A stretch of 64,000 nucleotides of DNA from JAJFUI01 sp039698035 (GCA_039698035.1 JBDKSW010000002.1:62001-126000), one strand, 5' to 3'; shown: positions 44,647 through 54,170, counted from the first letter of the stretch. Numbers and translations are program-made. Notes: generated by a model from the sequence alone, not told the origin.

Positions 44647-45804
44647 ATGCTGAACTTCACCTACTACAACCCGACGAAGATCGTTTTTGGCCGCGGCGCG
44701 ATCGCCGAGCTGCGGCGGCTTGTCCCGGCCGACGCAAAGGTCTTGATCCTATCCGGCGGCGGCTCGATCCACCGCAACGGAGTCTACGACCAGGTGGTCA
44801 ACGCCCTGCGGGTTCGCACAATGGCCGAGTTCCGCGGTATCGAGCCGAATCCGCGTTTTGAAACATGCATGAAAGCGGTCGAACTGGTCCGTTCCGAGGG
44901 CTTCGACTTCCTGCTGGCCGTCGGCGGCGGCTCCGTATTGGACGGGACAAAGTTTGTCGCTGCCGCCGCAAAGTATCGCGGAAACGACCCGTGGGACATG
45001 TTCTCCAACTGGGCTCGCGTCCCGACGGATTCGCTGCCGGTCGGTTGCGTCATGACGCTTCCGGCCACGGGCTCCGAGATGAACGGCGGAGCCGTGATCA
45101 GCCGCGAGGCGACCCAGGAGAAGCTCTACTTCACGTCGCCGCATAGCTTCCCGCGGTTCTCGATTCTCGATCCTGAAACCACGTTCAGCCTGCCGCCGCG
45201 TCAGACGGCCAACGGCATCGTCGACGCCTTCATCCACACGATGGAGCAGTACCTGACCTATCCGGCGGCCGCCCCGTTGCAGGACCGCCAGGCCGAGGCG
45301 ATCCTGCTGACGCTTGTCGAGGAAGGCCCCAAGGCGCTGGCGGAACCGGACAACTACGACGTGCGGGCGACGATCATGTGGTGCGCCACGCAGGCCCTGA
45401 ACGGCCTGATCGGCTGCGGCGTTCCGCAAGATTGGGCCGCGCACGGCATCGGGCACGAACTGACGGCCCTGTACGGCATCGACCATGCCCAGTCGCTCGC
45501 CATTGTGCATCCTGGGGTATTGCACCACCAACGGGCACGCAAGCAGGCGAAGCTGCTGCAAGCGGCCCGCCGAGTCTGGCAGCTTCAAGACACCGACGAG
45601 GACGCATTGGTCCAACAGGCCATCGAGCGAGAAGAGGCGTTCTTCCGCTCGCTGGGCGTGGGCACGCGGCTTTCCGACTACGATGTTTCCGACGATGCCC
45701 CGGAAGTGGTTGCCGCCCGGCTGACGAAGCGCCGCGCGCGGCTCGGCGAGCATGGCGACCTCGGTGAAAAGGCCATCCAAGAGGTGCTGGCATCCAGGCG
45801 GTGA
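44647..45804 (+). CDS. Iron-containing alcohol dehydrogenase, YqhD/BdhA-like
   Basis: About 385 aa. It reduces aldehydes to alcohols (or the reverse) with NAD(P)H. Motifs: MLNFTYYNPTKIVFG start, VGGGSVLDGTKFVA coenzyme loop, TGSEMNGGAVIS, and metal ligands in NGIVDAFIHTMEQY and WAAHGIGHELTALYGIDHAQ. Its sequence is closest to YqhD, a broad aldehyde reductase using NADPH. The placement between lutA and lutB is unusual. It could handle lactaldehyde or another aldehyde that feeds lactate, but no data here show that. ATG at 44647 preferred over one 14 codons upstream. Confidence 0.93.
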   Translation: MLNFTYYNPTKIVFGRGAIAELRRLVPADAKVLILSGGGSIHRNGVYDQVVNALRVRTMAEFRGIEPNPRFETCMKAVELVRSEGFDFLLAVGGGSVLDGTKFVAAAAKYRGNDPWDMFSNWARVPTDSLPVGCVMTLPATGSEMNGGAVISREATQEKLYFTSPHSFPRFSILDPETTFSLPPRQTANGIVDAFIHTMEQYLTYPAAAPLQDRQAEAILLTLVEEGPKALAEPDNYDVRATIMWCATQALNGLIGCGVPQDWAAHGIGHELTALYGIDHAQSLAIVHPGVLHHQRARKQAKLLQAARRVWQLQDTDEDALVQQAIEREEAFFRSLGVGTRLSDYDVSDDAPEVVAARLTKRRARLGEHGDLGEKAIQEVLASRR

Positions 45805-45877
45805 ACTTGTGGAGGAATGCGTCGGACGGCGAGATCGCCAATGGACGGAATTTGCGGCGCAAAGCGTTGCGGTAATG

Positions 45878-45902
45878 CGTTCCCACGCGGAGCATGGGAA
45901 CG
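45878..45902. repeat. REP-like palindrome
   Basis: CGTTCCCA (45878-45885) and TGGGAACG (45895-45902) form an 8-bp stem around CGCGGAGCA. I recall closely similar 'CGTTCCCACG...GGGAACG' elements repeated in planctomycete and some cyanobacterial genomes. Only this copy is seen in the window. It overlaps the region just before the lutB ribosome site. Confidence 0.5.
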
Positions 45903-45914
45903 AGGAGAACCATC

Positions 45915-47372
45915 ATGAGCACAACAACGAAGCCGGACGCCCCTGACATCAATCTGAACCTGCCTGAGATGCTGAAACATCTTGAAGGGGCCGAGTTCCT
46001 TTCGAAAAACACGGAAGGTCTCTACGAACCGAAAGCCCCGAAGGCCCTGGGCGATACGACCGAACGCTCCAGCAAGCACAATCGCGAGGTGACGGAAAGC
46101 GTGCCGCAGTTTCAGGACTGGCGCAACGCGGCCCACGAGCTGAAACGCCACGCCGTGGCCAACCTGGACAAGCTGCTGGTGCAGTTCGAGCAAAACCTGA
46201 TGGCTCGGGGCGTCACGGTCCTTTGGGCAGCCAATGCCGAAGAGGCCAACGCCCACGTCCTGAAGCTGGCCGTCGAACATGGCGTCAAGACGGCGGTCAA
46301 ATCGAAGTCGATGGTCACCGAGGAGATGGAGCTGAACCGCGTGCTCGGCGCGGCCGGCGTCCGGGCCGTCGAGACCGACCTGGGCGAGTGGATCGTCCAG
46401 TTGGCCGGCCAGCGGCCCGTGCATATCGTCACGCCGGCCATCCATCTCTCGGCCGCCGACGTGGGCCGGCTTTTCGTCGAGAAGCTCGGTGAGGAGTTCA
46501 CCGCCGACCACGTCAAGTTGGCCGACGTCGCCCGACGCCATCTGCGAGAAGAATATCTCAAGGCCGACATGGGCATCTCGGGCTGCAATTTCGCCGTGGC
46601 CGACACGGGCACCGTGGTTGTGGTCGAGAACGAAGGGAACGCGGGCCTTTCAACCTCTGTGCCGCCGGTCCACGTCGTGCTGGTCGGCATCGAAAAGATG
46701 CTTCCCCGGCTGGCCGATCTGCCGTTGATGCTCAACCTGCTGCCTCGCAGCGGCACGGGCCAGAAGCTCACCAGCTACACGCATCTGATCAACGGGCCGG
46801 CCCCGGGCAAGAAGATGTATGTCATTCTCCTGGACAACGGTCGCAGCAACGTGCTGAAGGACCCGGCCTGCTGGTCGACGCTCGGCTGCATTCGTTGCGG
46901 CGCCTGTTTGAACAACTGCCCGGTCTATCGCCGCGTCGGCGGTTGGGCCTACGGCTGGGTCTATCCTGGGCCGATCGGCTCGATTCTGACGCCGCACCTG
47001 CTCGGGCTGGAAAAGGCCGGCGAGCTGCCGTTCGCCTCCTCGCTCTGCGGGGCCTGCGCCCAGTTTTGCCCGGTGAAAATCGACATTCCGCATCAACTGG
47101 TCCACCTGCGCGATCGGGCCGTGAACGAACCGTCGCCGATGCGGTCGTGGAGCGAGCGGGTCATCTGGACCGCCTTTGCGTTCATGATGGGCGGCCCGCT
47201 GCGATACCAGTTGACGATGACCGGTGTGCGGGTGGGCGTCCGTTTGGCGAAGTTCCTGCCCTGGCATCCGAGCAAGCTCGGGGCATGGACCCGCGGCCGC
47301 GAGTTGCCCAAGGTCCCCGGCCCGGCTTTCCGGCGCTGGTGGCGAAAAAACGGCAAGCGATACGAGCCGTAG
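45915..47372 (+). CDS. lutB: L-lactate utilisation protein LutB
   Basis: About 485 aa. The [4Fe-4S] subunit of LutABC. N-terminal LUD domain (DMGISGCNFAVADTGTVVVV, LLPRSGTGQKLTSYTHLING) and two C-terminal ferredoxin-type clusters: CIRCGACLNNCPVY and CGACAQFCPVKI. ATG 45915 has GAGGAG seven bases upstream; an ATG seven codons earlier is less well placed. Follows the alcohol dehydrogenase gene by 110 bases that include a REP-like palindrome. Confidence 0.95.
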   Translation: MSTTTKPDAPDINLNLPEMLKHLEGAEFLSKNTEGLYEPKAPKALGDTTERSSKHNREVTESVPQFQDWRNAAHELKRHAVANLDKLLVQFEQNLMARGVTVLWAANAEEANAHVLKLAVEHGVKTAVKSKSMVTEEMELNRVLGAAGVRAVETDLGEWIVQLAGQRPVHIVTPAIHLSAADVGRLFVEKLGEEFTADHVKLADVARRHLREEYLKADMGISGCNFAVADTGTVVVVENEGNAGLSTSVPPVHVVLVGIEKMLPRLADLPLMLNLLPRSGTGQKLTSYTHLINGPAPGKKMYVILLDNGRSNVLKDPACWSTLGCIRCGACLNNCPVYRRVGGWAYGWVYPGPIGSILTPHLLGLEKAGELPFASSLCGACAQFCPVKIDIPHQLVHLRDRAVNEPSPMRSWSERVIWTAFAFMMGGPLRYQLTMTGVRVGVRLAKFLPWHPSKLGAWTRGRELPKVPGPAFRRWWRKNGKRYEP

Positions 47373-47424
47373 CGTTCGCGTGAAACGAGAACCATCGCAA
47401 AGTGACGAAACAGACGGTAGCAAC

Positions 47425-48075
47425 ATGACAAGCCGCGATACGATTTTGCAACGTGTACGAAACGAACTGGCCAAGGGGCCGAAGACATCGCTTCCGCCCG
47501 TGGCCGAAGTGTGGCCCGCACAAAACCCGACGCCCACCGCGATGGCCGAGCGATTCGCCCAGGAACTCACGACGGTTCACGGCGAAGTGATTCGTTGCGG
47601 CTCGATGCAGGAAGCTGCACAAAAGCTGGCCGAACTGGTTCGCCAAGCTGGGTGGACCTCGCTTGGCGCGATGGAACGAACCGCAGTCCACGAGGCGACG
47701 GCCAGCTTGCCGGCAAATACGCTCCGTTGGGCGGCCCCCGAGTGGCAGCCGCGCGAGGTGGCCACGTTCTCGGCCAGCGTCATCACGGCCGAGGCCCTGC
47801 TGGCCGACACGGGCTCGTGCATCGTCGCCTGCCCGACGGCCTCGGACCGCTTGCTCTGCTACCTCCCGCCAGCCTGTGTGGTGATCGCCCGGCTTGATCA
47901 GTTGGCCGAAACGCTGCCGGCCGCTTGGCCCGGCGTCATGGCTCGCGTGGCCGACAGAACCCGACGCGGCGAGTTGGTGATCCTGACGGGCCCGAGCCGA
48001 ACTTCGGACATCGAGAAGATTCTGACCTTGGGCGTCCACGGACCGAAACGGCTGGTCGTTGTCCTCGTGGGCTAG
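47425..48075 (+). CDS. lutC: L-lactate utilisation protein LutC
   Basis: About 216 aa, LUD-domain subunit of LutABC. Characteristic parts: SRDTILQRVRNEL start, ITAEALLADTGSCIVACP, ILTGPSRTSDIEKILTLGVH and the terminal HGPKRLVVVLVG. Only 52 bases after lutB. Completes the lut set. Its stop lies close to the start region of the next gene. Confidence 0.94.
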   Translation: MTSRDTILQRVRNELAKGPKTSLPPVAEVWPAQNPTPTAMAERFAQELTTVHGEVIRCGSMQEAAQKLAELVRQAGWTSLGAMERTAVHEATASLPANTLRWAAPEWQPREVATFSASVITAEALLADTGSCIVACPTASDRLLCYLPPACVVIARLDQLAETLPAAWPGVMARVADRTRRGELVILTGPSRTSDIEKILTLGVHGPKRLVVVLVG

Positions 48076-48123
48076 CAAGCCAATGAGCGCGATCTTTTCC
48101 TCATTTCCGTATTGCCTTCCCAC

Positions 48124-48180
48124 CTTGGCGCCCTTGCGCGAGTCGAGAATGCCCGGCAAGACTCGCGCAACGGCGCGAAG
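48124..48180. repeat. Long palindromic repeat overlapping a coding start
   Basis: TTGCGCGAGTC (48134-48144) and GACTCGCGCAA (48160-48170) are perfect 11-base arms, extending to 21-base arms with two mismatches (48124-48144 / 48160-48180). It resembles dispersed 'ctcgcgcaa.ggcgc.aag' repeats seen in planctomycetes and other bacteria. It lies over the start of the next gene and codes part of its signal peptide. Confidence 0.6.
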
Positions 48181-49174
48181 GCGCAGAGCAGGCTGGGCAC
48201 TCGTTTTCGGCGCGCTGTGGCTTTTTGTTTCCGGCAATCTCGGTTTTGCCCAACAGTTGCCTCACCTGCAAAAGATGCCGGCCGACCTGCTGCGTTACAC
48301 GGGCGGCGCACGGCCGGACGCCGACGGCATGGTCGCCTACAACCGGGGCGGCTTCAAGAGTCCCGAGTTCCAACGCGGGGCCATGCACTCTCTGGTGCGA
48401 GCCGTCGTGCGCGGTGATCGCGCGGCCATCGACGAGGCCTGGCGAGCAATTGACGCAACGTTCAAACAACAGACCGACGCTGGCAACTTCGGCCGTCAGG
48501 GCCAACCGCACGGCGGCCCCTCGGCTGTGGCGTTCTGGCTGGCCGACCTCGGTCAGGCGATCCTCGTTCTGCGCGAGAGCCGTCTAGCGCCCGATTACCA
48601 GGATCGCATCGATCGGCTGCTGCCCAAGATCCAACGGGCGGCCCTGTGGCTTGCCGAGCCCCGGCGTCAGGATCGACTTAAGCGCGAGGACGCCGACGCC
48701 CCCAATCGGTTGCTGTTCGACGCACTGGCCTATGGACTGTCCGGCGTGCTGACCAACCAACAACCGCTGAAGGACGCCGGCCGGCGCTTCGTCGATTTGG
48801 CGATGGCCCAGTTTCGCGCCAGCGACGGCGTCTTTTTAGAAAAAGGCGGTTCCGATTCCAGCTACCAGGCGGTCGCCGCGTTGAACCTCCAGGTCTGGCT
48901 CCTTTACTTCCCTGACCCAAAGCTCGACGAAGCGGCCTCGGCCGCCGTCCGTTGGGAGTTGGGACGCATCAAGCCGGACGGACAGGTGGACGTGACCGGC
49001 AACACGCGGACCGGCCTTGGCCAGGAGCAATGGATGGGCCACAGCAAGGGCGTGAACCTCAGCGAAGTCACCCTCTGCCTGCTTTACGACTACGCTCGGA
49101 ACGACCGCCGGCAATCGCTCGACGCCGCCAGACGAATCGTCCAGCGACGACAATCGCCGGAGTCTCGGAATTGA
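48149..49174 (+). CDS. Secreted protein of unknown function, helical-barrel-like
   Basis: About 341 aa. It starts with a basic n-region (MPGKTRATARRRRAGWA), a hydrophobic core (LVFGALWLFVSGNLGFA) and a cleavage site before QQ. The mature part is largely alpha-helical with repeats such as LVRAVVRGDRAAIDEAWRAI and AVAALNLQVWLLYF, reminiscent of alginate-lyase-like alpha-toroids. Catalytic residues are not identifiable. The 5' part overlaps a palindromic repeat that supplies the arginine-rich n-region. An ATG at 48083 is an alternative start. The glycoside-hydrolase-like gene follows 59 bases on, suggesting polysaccharide use. Confidence 0.65.
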   Translation: MPGKTRATARRRRAGWALVFGALWLFVSGNLGFAQQLPHLQKMPADLLRYTGGARPDADGMVAYNRGGFKSPEFQRGAMHSLVRAVVRGDRAAIDEAWRAIDATFKQQTDAGNFGRQGQPHGGPSAVAFWLADLGQAILVLRESRLAPDYQDRIDRLLPKIQRAALWLAEPRRQDRLKREDADAPNRLLFDALAYGLSGVLTNQQPLKDAGRRFVDLAMAQFRASDGVFLEKGGSDSSYQAVAALNLQVWLLYFPDPKLDEAASAAVRWELGRIKPDGQVDVTGNTRTGLGQEQWMGHSKGVNLSEVTLCLLYDYARNDRRQSLDAARRIVQRRQSPESRN

Positions 49175-49233
49175 GACGGCGCGCGGGGTACACGACGCAC
49201 ATTCCCTTTCTCCTTCCGAAGAGGAACCGCCAG

Positions 49234-51480
49234 ATGCGTTGCACGTCGCTCGTGGGTTTAATGTTCGTTTCGTGCGTTTGCATCGGCGGCGTCGCGCGAG
49301 CCGACGATTTGCCAGAGCAGTTTCAGGCTTTGCCGGCAATGGCCGAGGCGACGGCCTCCCCGGCGCGAGGCGATTGGCTCGTTGTCCCCGTCGATAGAAA
49401 GACCAGCGTCTATCGTTCTGGGCCACGGGCGATTGCCATGACCAACGGGCTAATCCGTCGCGTCTGGCAGATCGAGCCCAATGGCGCGACGGTTGCTTTC
49501 GACAATCAAATGACCGGCGAGTCGATGCTGCGAGGCGTCAAGCCCGAGGCCCGCTTGCGGCTGAACGGCAAGGATTACGACGTCGGCGGGCTGAAGGGAC
49601 AGCCCAACTACGCTTATTTGCGACCCGAATGGCTGAACACGATGACGGCCGATCCGGCGGCGTTTCGATTGATAGGCATCGAAACCGGCGAGACCAAGGA
49701 GCGGTTCGCATGGAAGCGGGTTCGCCACGCCGCGAAGTCGCCGTGGCCGTCGCCCGGCGCGTCGCTGAGCCTGCATTTCCAGGCGCCTGCCGGCACGGGT
49801 CTCGACGGTCTGACGGTGTTGGTCCACTACGAAATGTATGACGGCATTCCGCTGTTGTGCAAATGGCTCACGCTGCGCAACGATGGTCGACAAGCAGTCC
49901 GGTTGAACCGCTTCACGAGCGAAATTCTCGCGGTCGTGGAAGATGAGCCGATTGCCGACGCCCGAGGACGGTGCGACTACGCACGGCTTCACGTTGAGAA
50001 CGACTATTCGTTCTGTGGCCCGGTTCCGCGGGTGAGCAGACAAGGCGTGTTCTGGTCGCCTGACCCGCAATATACGACCCAAGTGGACTACGATTGCCAA
50101 ACCCCGAACTTGTTGGAGTGCCGGCCGATTGGACCGGACGTGATCGTCGATCCCGGCGCCACGTTCGAGTCCTTCCGAACATTTGAGCTCGTCTACGACA
50201 GCACCGATCGCGAGCGGCGGGGACTGGCCTTGCGGCGAATGTATCGTACCATTGCCCCCTGGGTTACCGAGAATCCGATCTTCATGCACGTCACGCGCCA
50301 CGACCCGCCTTCCGTCAAGTTGGCCGTCGATCAATGCGCCGAGGTCGGCTTCGAAATGGTTGTTCTGAGTTTCAACTGGAGCAACGGACCGAAGTTCAAT
50401 ATCGAGCGGCAGGACCGCGATTATCTGCAACAGATCAAGGAACTTGTCGATTATGCGAAGGCCAAAGGGATCGAGCTGGGGGGCTACTCGCTTCTATCGA
50501 GCCGAACCGATACGGGAGCTGGCAACGAGGTGGTCGACGCCGCAACCGGCCGCCCCGGTGGCGCGATCTTCGGCCAGGCCCCCTGCCTGTGCAGCCGCTG
50601 GGGCATCGACTACTTCCGCAAGCTTCCCGCGTTCTTCAAGGCGACCGGCCTGAACATGTTGGAGCACGACGGCTCCTACGCGGGAGACCGCTGCGCCTCG
50701 ACCGTGCATCCAGGCCACCATGGCCTGGACGATTCGCAGTGGCGACAGTGGGAGAAGATTTCCGGCTTCTACAAGTGGTGCCGAGGCCAAGGCATCTATC
50801 TCAATGTGCCCGACGCTTACTTCTTAGTCGGCTCGTCGAAGACCGGCATGGGTTATCGCGAAACCAACTGGTCATTGCCGCGCGATCAGCAGATCATTCA
50901 CGCGCGGCAAAACATCTACGACGGCACGTGGGATAAAACGCCGAGCATGGGCTGGATGTTCGTCCCTTTGGTCCAATATCACGGCGGCGGCGCCGCCGCC
51001 ACATTAGAACCCCTCGCCGAGCATTTGCCCGATTACGAAGCCCATCTGGCGAACCTTTTCGGCTCCGGCGTGCAAGCGGCCTATCGCGGACCGCGGCTCC
51101 ACGACGGCAAGGAGACCAAGACCGTCGTCAAAAAATGGGTGGACTTTTATAAACGACATCGCGAAATCCTGGATTCAGATCTGATCCACGTTCGACGGGC
51201 GGACGCTCGCGACGTTGATTGCCTCCTCCACGTCAACCCGAGACTCTCTGAAAAGGGGTTGGTCATGGTCTACAACCCTCTCGAACGTCCGGCGAAAACG
51301 ACCCTCCAATTGCCGCTGTACTACACGGGCCTGACCCGATCGGCTGCGATTCGGCGAGAGGACGGCCCGCCAACGGTATACAAGCTCGATCGCACGTATC
51401 ATGCTGAGTTGCCCATCGCGATGGCGCCACACAGTGTCACATGGTTCGTCATCGAGGCGGCGTCGGACGGTCTGTTTTGA
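49234..51480 (+). CDS. Secreted alpha-galactosidase-like (GH36-type) glycoside hydrolase
   Basis: About 748 aa. Signal peptide ends near VARA. An N-terminal beta-sandwich (residues 40-330) is followed by a TIM-barrel-like region with FEMVVLSFNWSNGPKFNIER, AKAKGIELGGYSLLSSRTD and GLNMLEHDGSYAGDRC, and a C-terminal beta domain (VMVYNPLERPAKTTLQL). This order fits clan GH-D (GH36/GH27-like). The catalytic aspartates are not assigned with confidence: one candidate is the Asp in HDGSYAGD. ATG 49234 with GAGGAA seven bases upstream. It would act on galactosidic or other glycans outside the cytoplasm. Confidence 0.72.
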   Translation: MRCTSLVGLMFVSCVCIGGVARADDLPEQFQALPAMAEATASPARGDWLVVPVDRKTSVYRSGPRAIAMTNGLIRRVWQIEPNGATVAFDNQMTGESMLRGVKPEARLRLNGKDYDVGGLKGQPNYAYLRPEWLNTMTADPAAFRLIGIETGETKERFAWKRVRHAAKSPWPSPGASLSLHFQAPAGTGLDGLTVLVHYEMYDGIPLLCKWLTLRNDGRQAVRLNRFTSEILAVVEDEPIADARGRCDYARLHVENDYSFCGPVPRVSRQGVFWSPDPQYTTQVDYDCQTPNLLECRPIGPDVIVDPGATFESFRTFELVYDSTDRERRGLALRRMYRTIAPWVTENPIFMHVTRHDPPSVKLAVDQCAEVGFEMVVLSFNWSNGPKFNIERQDRDYLQQIKELVDYAKAKGIELGGYSLLSSRTDTGAGNEVVDAATGRPGGAIFGQAPCLCSRWGIDYFRKLPAFFKATGLNMLEHDGSYAGDRCASTVHPGHHGLDDSQWRQWEKISGFYKWCRGQGIYLNVPDAYFLVGSSKTGMGYRETNWSLPRDQQIIHARQNIYDGTWDKTPSMGWMFVPLVQYHGGGAAATLEPLAEHLPDYEAHLANLFGSGVQAAYRGPRLHDGKETKTVVKKWVDFYKRHREILDSDLIHVRRADARDVDCLLHVNPRLSEKGLVMVYNPLERPAKTTLQLPLYYTGLTRSAAIRREDGPPTVYKLDRTYHAELPIAMAPHSVTWFVIEAASDGLF

Positions 51481-51563
51481 TCGAACGGTTCGATGCGAAT
51501 CGCCTGGGTTGTCCCCCAAGAGCGGTTGACGAGGCCCCGTCCGTTCGTGACAATGGGTTCACT

Positions 51564-52772
51564 ATGACAAATTCGCGGGTTGGCTTGTGGCTGGTGGGCG
51601 CCAAGGGGGGCGTGGCGTCGACGGCCATTCTCGGACTCATGGCCCTGAAGAAGGGACTGGTCGATTCCGTCGGGCTGGTCAGCCAGTTGCCCCAGTTTCA
51701 GCAGCTTGGTCTGGCCGATTGGGGTCAGTTCGTCGTGGCGGGGCATGAAATTCGTCGCGTCCCGCTGGCCGACGAGGTGATGCGGATGGCCCGCGAAAGC
51801 CGGCATCCGGTGTTGCCTCGCATCGTCGAACAATGCCAGGCGGAACTTGCGGAGATCGACCGTCGCATCCGTCCCGGCACGATTCTCGGCGTCGGCAAGA
51901 CCATTGCCGCTTTGGCCGACTGGGGATTGCCTAATGACGAGACGCCTCGCCAGGCCGTCGCTCGGCTTGGGAACGACATGGCCGAGTTCGTTCGCACCGA
52001 AAATCTCTCTTATCTGATCGTCGTCAACGTGTCCTCGACCGAACCGCCGGTCGATGCGTCGCCATGGCCGACGACCTGGGGGGGCCTCGAACCGCGGCTG
52101 GACGCCGTCTCGCTTCCGGCCAGCTCGCTCTATGCGATTGCCGCGTTGGAACGGGGCTATTCCTACGTCAACTTCACCCCGTCGCTGGGGGCCTCGCCAC
52201 AGGCGATCGACGAGTTGGCCCGGCTGCGCGGCGCGTGCCACTACGGCTGCGACGGCAAGACGGGCGAGACGCTGATGAAGAGCGTTCTGGCCCCCATGTT
52301 CGCCCGGCGAAACCTGCAAGTCCAGAGTTGGGTCGGCCACAACATCTTTGGCAACATGGACGGCCGCGTCTTGGACGATCCGGCCAACAAGCGAGCGAAA
52401 GTCGAGAGCAAGGACCACTTGATCGGCGACATCCTCGGCTATCGGCCCAACACGCTCGTGTCGATCGAGTATCTGCCCGACCTGGGCGATTGGAAGACGG
52501 CCTGGGACCATATTCACTTTGCCGGCTTCCTGGGCGTGCCGATGACCCTGCAATTCATCTGGCAAGGTTGCGATTCGCTCCTGGCCGCGCCGCTGGTGCT
52601 CGACCTCGTGCGACTGACCGAGTTGGCCCATCGTCGCGGCCACGCCGGCCAGATGCCGTTTTTGGCCAGTTTTTTCAAGAGCCCCTACGGCGTCGCCGAG
52701 CAGTGCTTCGACCGGCAATTCGAGACGCTCGAAGCGTGGGCCGCCGATGTTCAACGCTCGGTGGCCTCCTAA
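51564..52772 (+). CDS. Inositol-3-phosphate synthase
   Basis: About 402 aa. Makes 1D-myo-inositol 3-phosphate from glucose 6-phosphate with NAD. Signatures: GLWLVGAKGGVAST nucleotide loop, YSYVNFTPSLGASPQAIDEL, GCDGKTGETLMKSVLAPMFA, and GHNIFGNMDGRVLDDPANKR followed by KVESKD. The length matches the short prokaryotic form. ATG 51564 is the first plausible start after the upstream stop. Points to inositol lipids or soluble inositol compounds in this organism. Confidence 0.93.
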   Translation: MTNSRVGLWLVGAKGGVASTAILGLMALKKGLVDSVGLVSQLPQFQQLGLADWGQFVVAGHEIRRVPLADEVMRMARESRHPVLPRIVEQCQAELAEIDRRIRPGTILGVGKTIAALADWGLPNDETPRQAVARLGNDMAEFVRTENLSYLIVVNVSSTEPPVDASPWPTTWGGLEPRLDAVSLPASSLYAIAALERGYSYVNFTPSLGASPQAIDELARLRGACHYGCDGKTGETLMKSVLAPMFARRNLQVQSWVGHNIFGNMDGRVLDDPANKRAKVESKDHLIGDILGYRPNTLVSIEYLPDLGDWKTAWDHIHFAGFLGVPMTLQFIWQGCDSLLAAPLVLDLVRLTELAHRRGHAGQMPFLASFFKSPYGVAEQCFDRQFETLEAWAADVQRSVAS

Positions 52773-52816
52773 CGTATCTCCACCACTCCCCACGACCCAC
52801 TACCCACGCTTATCCC

Positions 52817-54133
52817 TTGCCGAACCGCACCACGACCTCAACTCCTCGTTCCAAACCATCGCAGCCGGCGGCCGCCGCGCCGGCGTCCGGCTTTGCCGCG
52901 ATGGCCTTGTCCAAGACCATGCTCGCTTCGCTGCGCGAGGCCGAGTATCTCGAGCCGACGCCGATTCAGGCCGGACTCATCCCACGCGCGCTGGCTGGCG
53001 TCGATTTGATGGGCCAGGCGCGGACAGGAACCGGCAAGACGGCCGCGTTCTGCATTCCGATTCTCGAAAAACTGGAGCCTCGCCCGGCGGCTGCCGGCGT
53101 TCAGGCCTTGGCGCTGGTGCCGACGCGCGAGCTGGCCGTCCAGGTTCGCGACGAGTGCGTCAAGCTGGCCTTCGGCCGCGACATCCGTATCGTGGGCGTT
53201 TTCGGCGGCAAACCCATCCGCAGCCAGGTCGAGCATCTCCGACGCGGCGCGGCGGTCGTCGTTGGAACACCTGGTCGCGTGCTGGACCTGATCGCTCGCG
53301 GCGCGCTGCTGCTCGGCGAAGTGCGATTCGTGGTTTTGGACGAGGCCGACCGCATGTTGGATATCGGTTTTCGGCCCGATATCGAGAAGATATTGCGCCG
53401 TTGTCCGCAGTCGCGGCAGACGCTGTTGCTGAGCGCGACGATTCCGCCGCCGGTCAAACGGTTGGCCGAGCGCTACATGCGCGAGCCGGAGATGGTCGAT
53501 TTCTCGTCGAGCGATTTGGCGGTCGAAACGATCGAGCAGTCTTACTTCACGGTCGATCCCGAGCGGAAGTACGACTTGCTGGTCAAGCTGTTGCAGCGTG
53601 AGGAGCCTCAGCAGGCGATCGTGTTCTGCCGCACCAAGCGCGGCACCGACAAGGTGGCACGGCGTCTCGCCGAGACGTTCAAGAGCGTCGACACGATCCA
53701 CGGCGACCTTCAGCAATCGGCGCGCGACCGCGTCATGAAACGCTTCCGCGAGGGCAAGGCGAAGATCCTCGTGGCGACCGACGTGGTCGGCCGCGGCATC
53801 GACGTGAGCACCATTTCACACATCATCAACTACGACATTCCCCAGTTCTGCGATGACTACGTGCATCGCGTGGGCCGCACGGGCCGGATGGGCCGCGAGG
53901 GCGTGGCCTACACGTTCGTCTCGCCCGAGGAAGGCAACGAATTGACGCGGATCGAGATGCGGATCAACCGGCTGTTGAAACGCGACGAGATTCCGGGCTT
54001 CGTGGCCTTGGCCAAACCGCAGCCGACCGCCGACTTCGACGCCGAGGGCGCCGACGGCGTCGAGCCGCCTGAACCGCCGGCGCCGAAGCCCGTCTTCGGC
54101 CGCCCCGTCCGACGCATTCGCCGCGCGTTATGA
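52817..54133 (+). CDS. DEAD-box RNA helicase (RhlE-like)
   Basis: About 438 aa. Motifs in order: Q motif (EPTPIQAGLIP), I ARTGTGKTAAF, Ia VPTRELAVQ, GG, Ib GTPGRVLD, II DEAD (VVLDEADRM), III SAT, IV IVFCRTKRG, V ATDVVGRGID, VI HRVGRTGRMG. A short Pro/Ala tail ends with basic VRRIRRAL. The start is uncertain: a TTG at 52817 is chosen because the aromatic residue of the Q motif must be included and the ATG at 52901 would cut into it. Unwinds RNA in ribosome assembly or mRNA decay. Confidence 0.92.
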   Translation: MPNRTTTSTPRSKPSQPAAAAPASGFAAMALSKTMLASLREAEYLEPTPIQAGLIPRALAGVDLMGQARTGTGKTAAFCIPILEKLEPRPAAAGVQALALVPTRELAVQVRDECVKLAFGRDIRIVGVFGGKPIRSQVEHLRRGAAVVVGTPGRVLDLIARGALLLGEVRFVVLDEADRMLDIGFRPDIEKILRRCPQSRQTLLLSATIPPPVKRLAERYMREPEMVDFSSSDLAVETIEQSYFTVDPERKYDLLVKLLQREEPQQAIVFCRTKRGTDKVARRLAETFKSVDTIHGDLQQSARDRVMKRFREGKAKILVATDVVGRGIDVSTISHIINYDIPQFCDDYVHRVGRTGRMGREGVAYTFVSPEEGNELTRIEMRINRLLKRDEIPGFVALAKPQPTADFDAEGADGVEPPEPPAPKPVFGRPVRRIRRAL

Positions 54134-54170
54134 AACGGCTGGCGAGAGGCGGCCGTCGGCGTTGAGCAAT

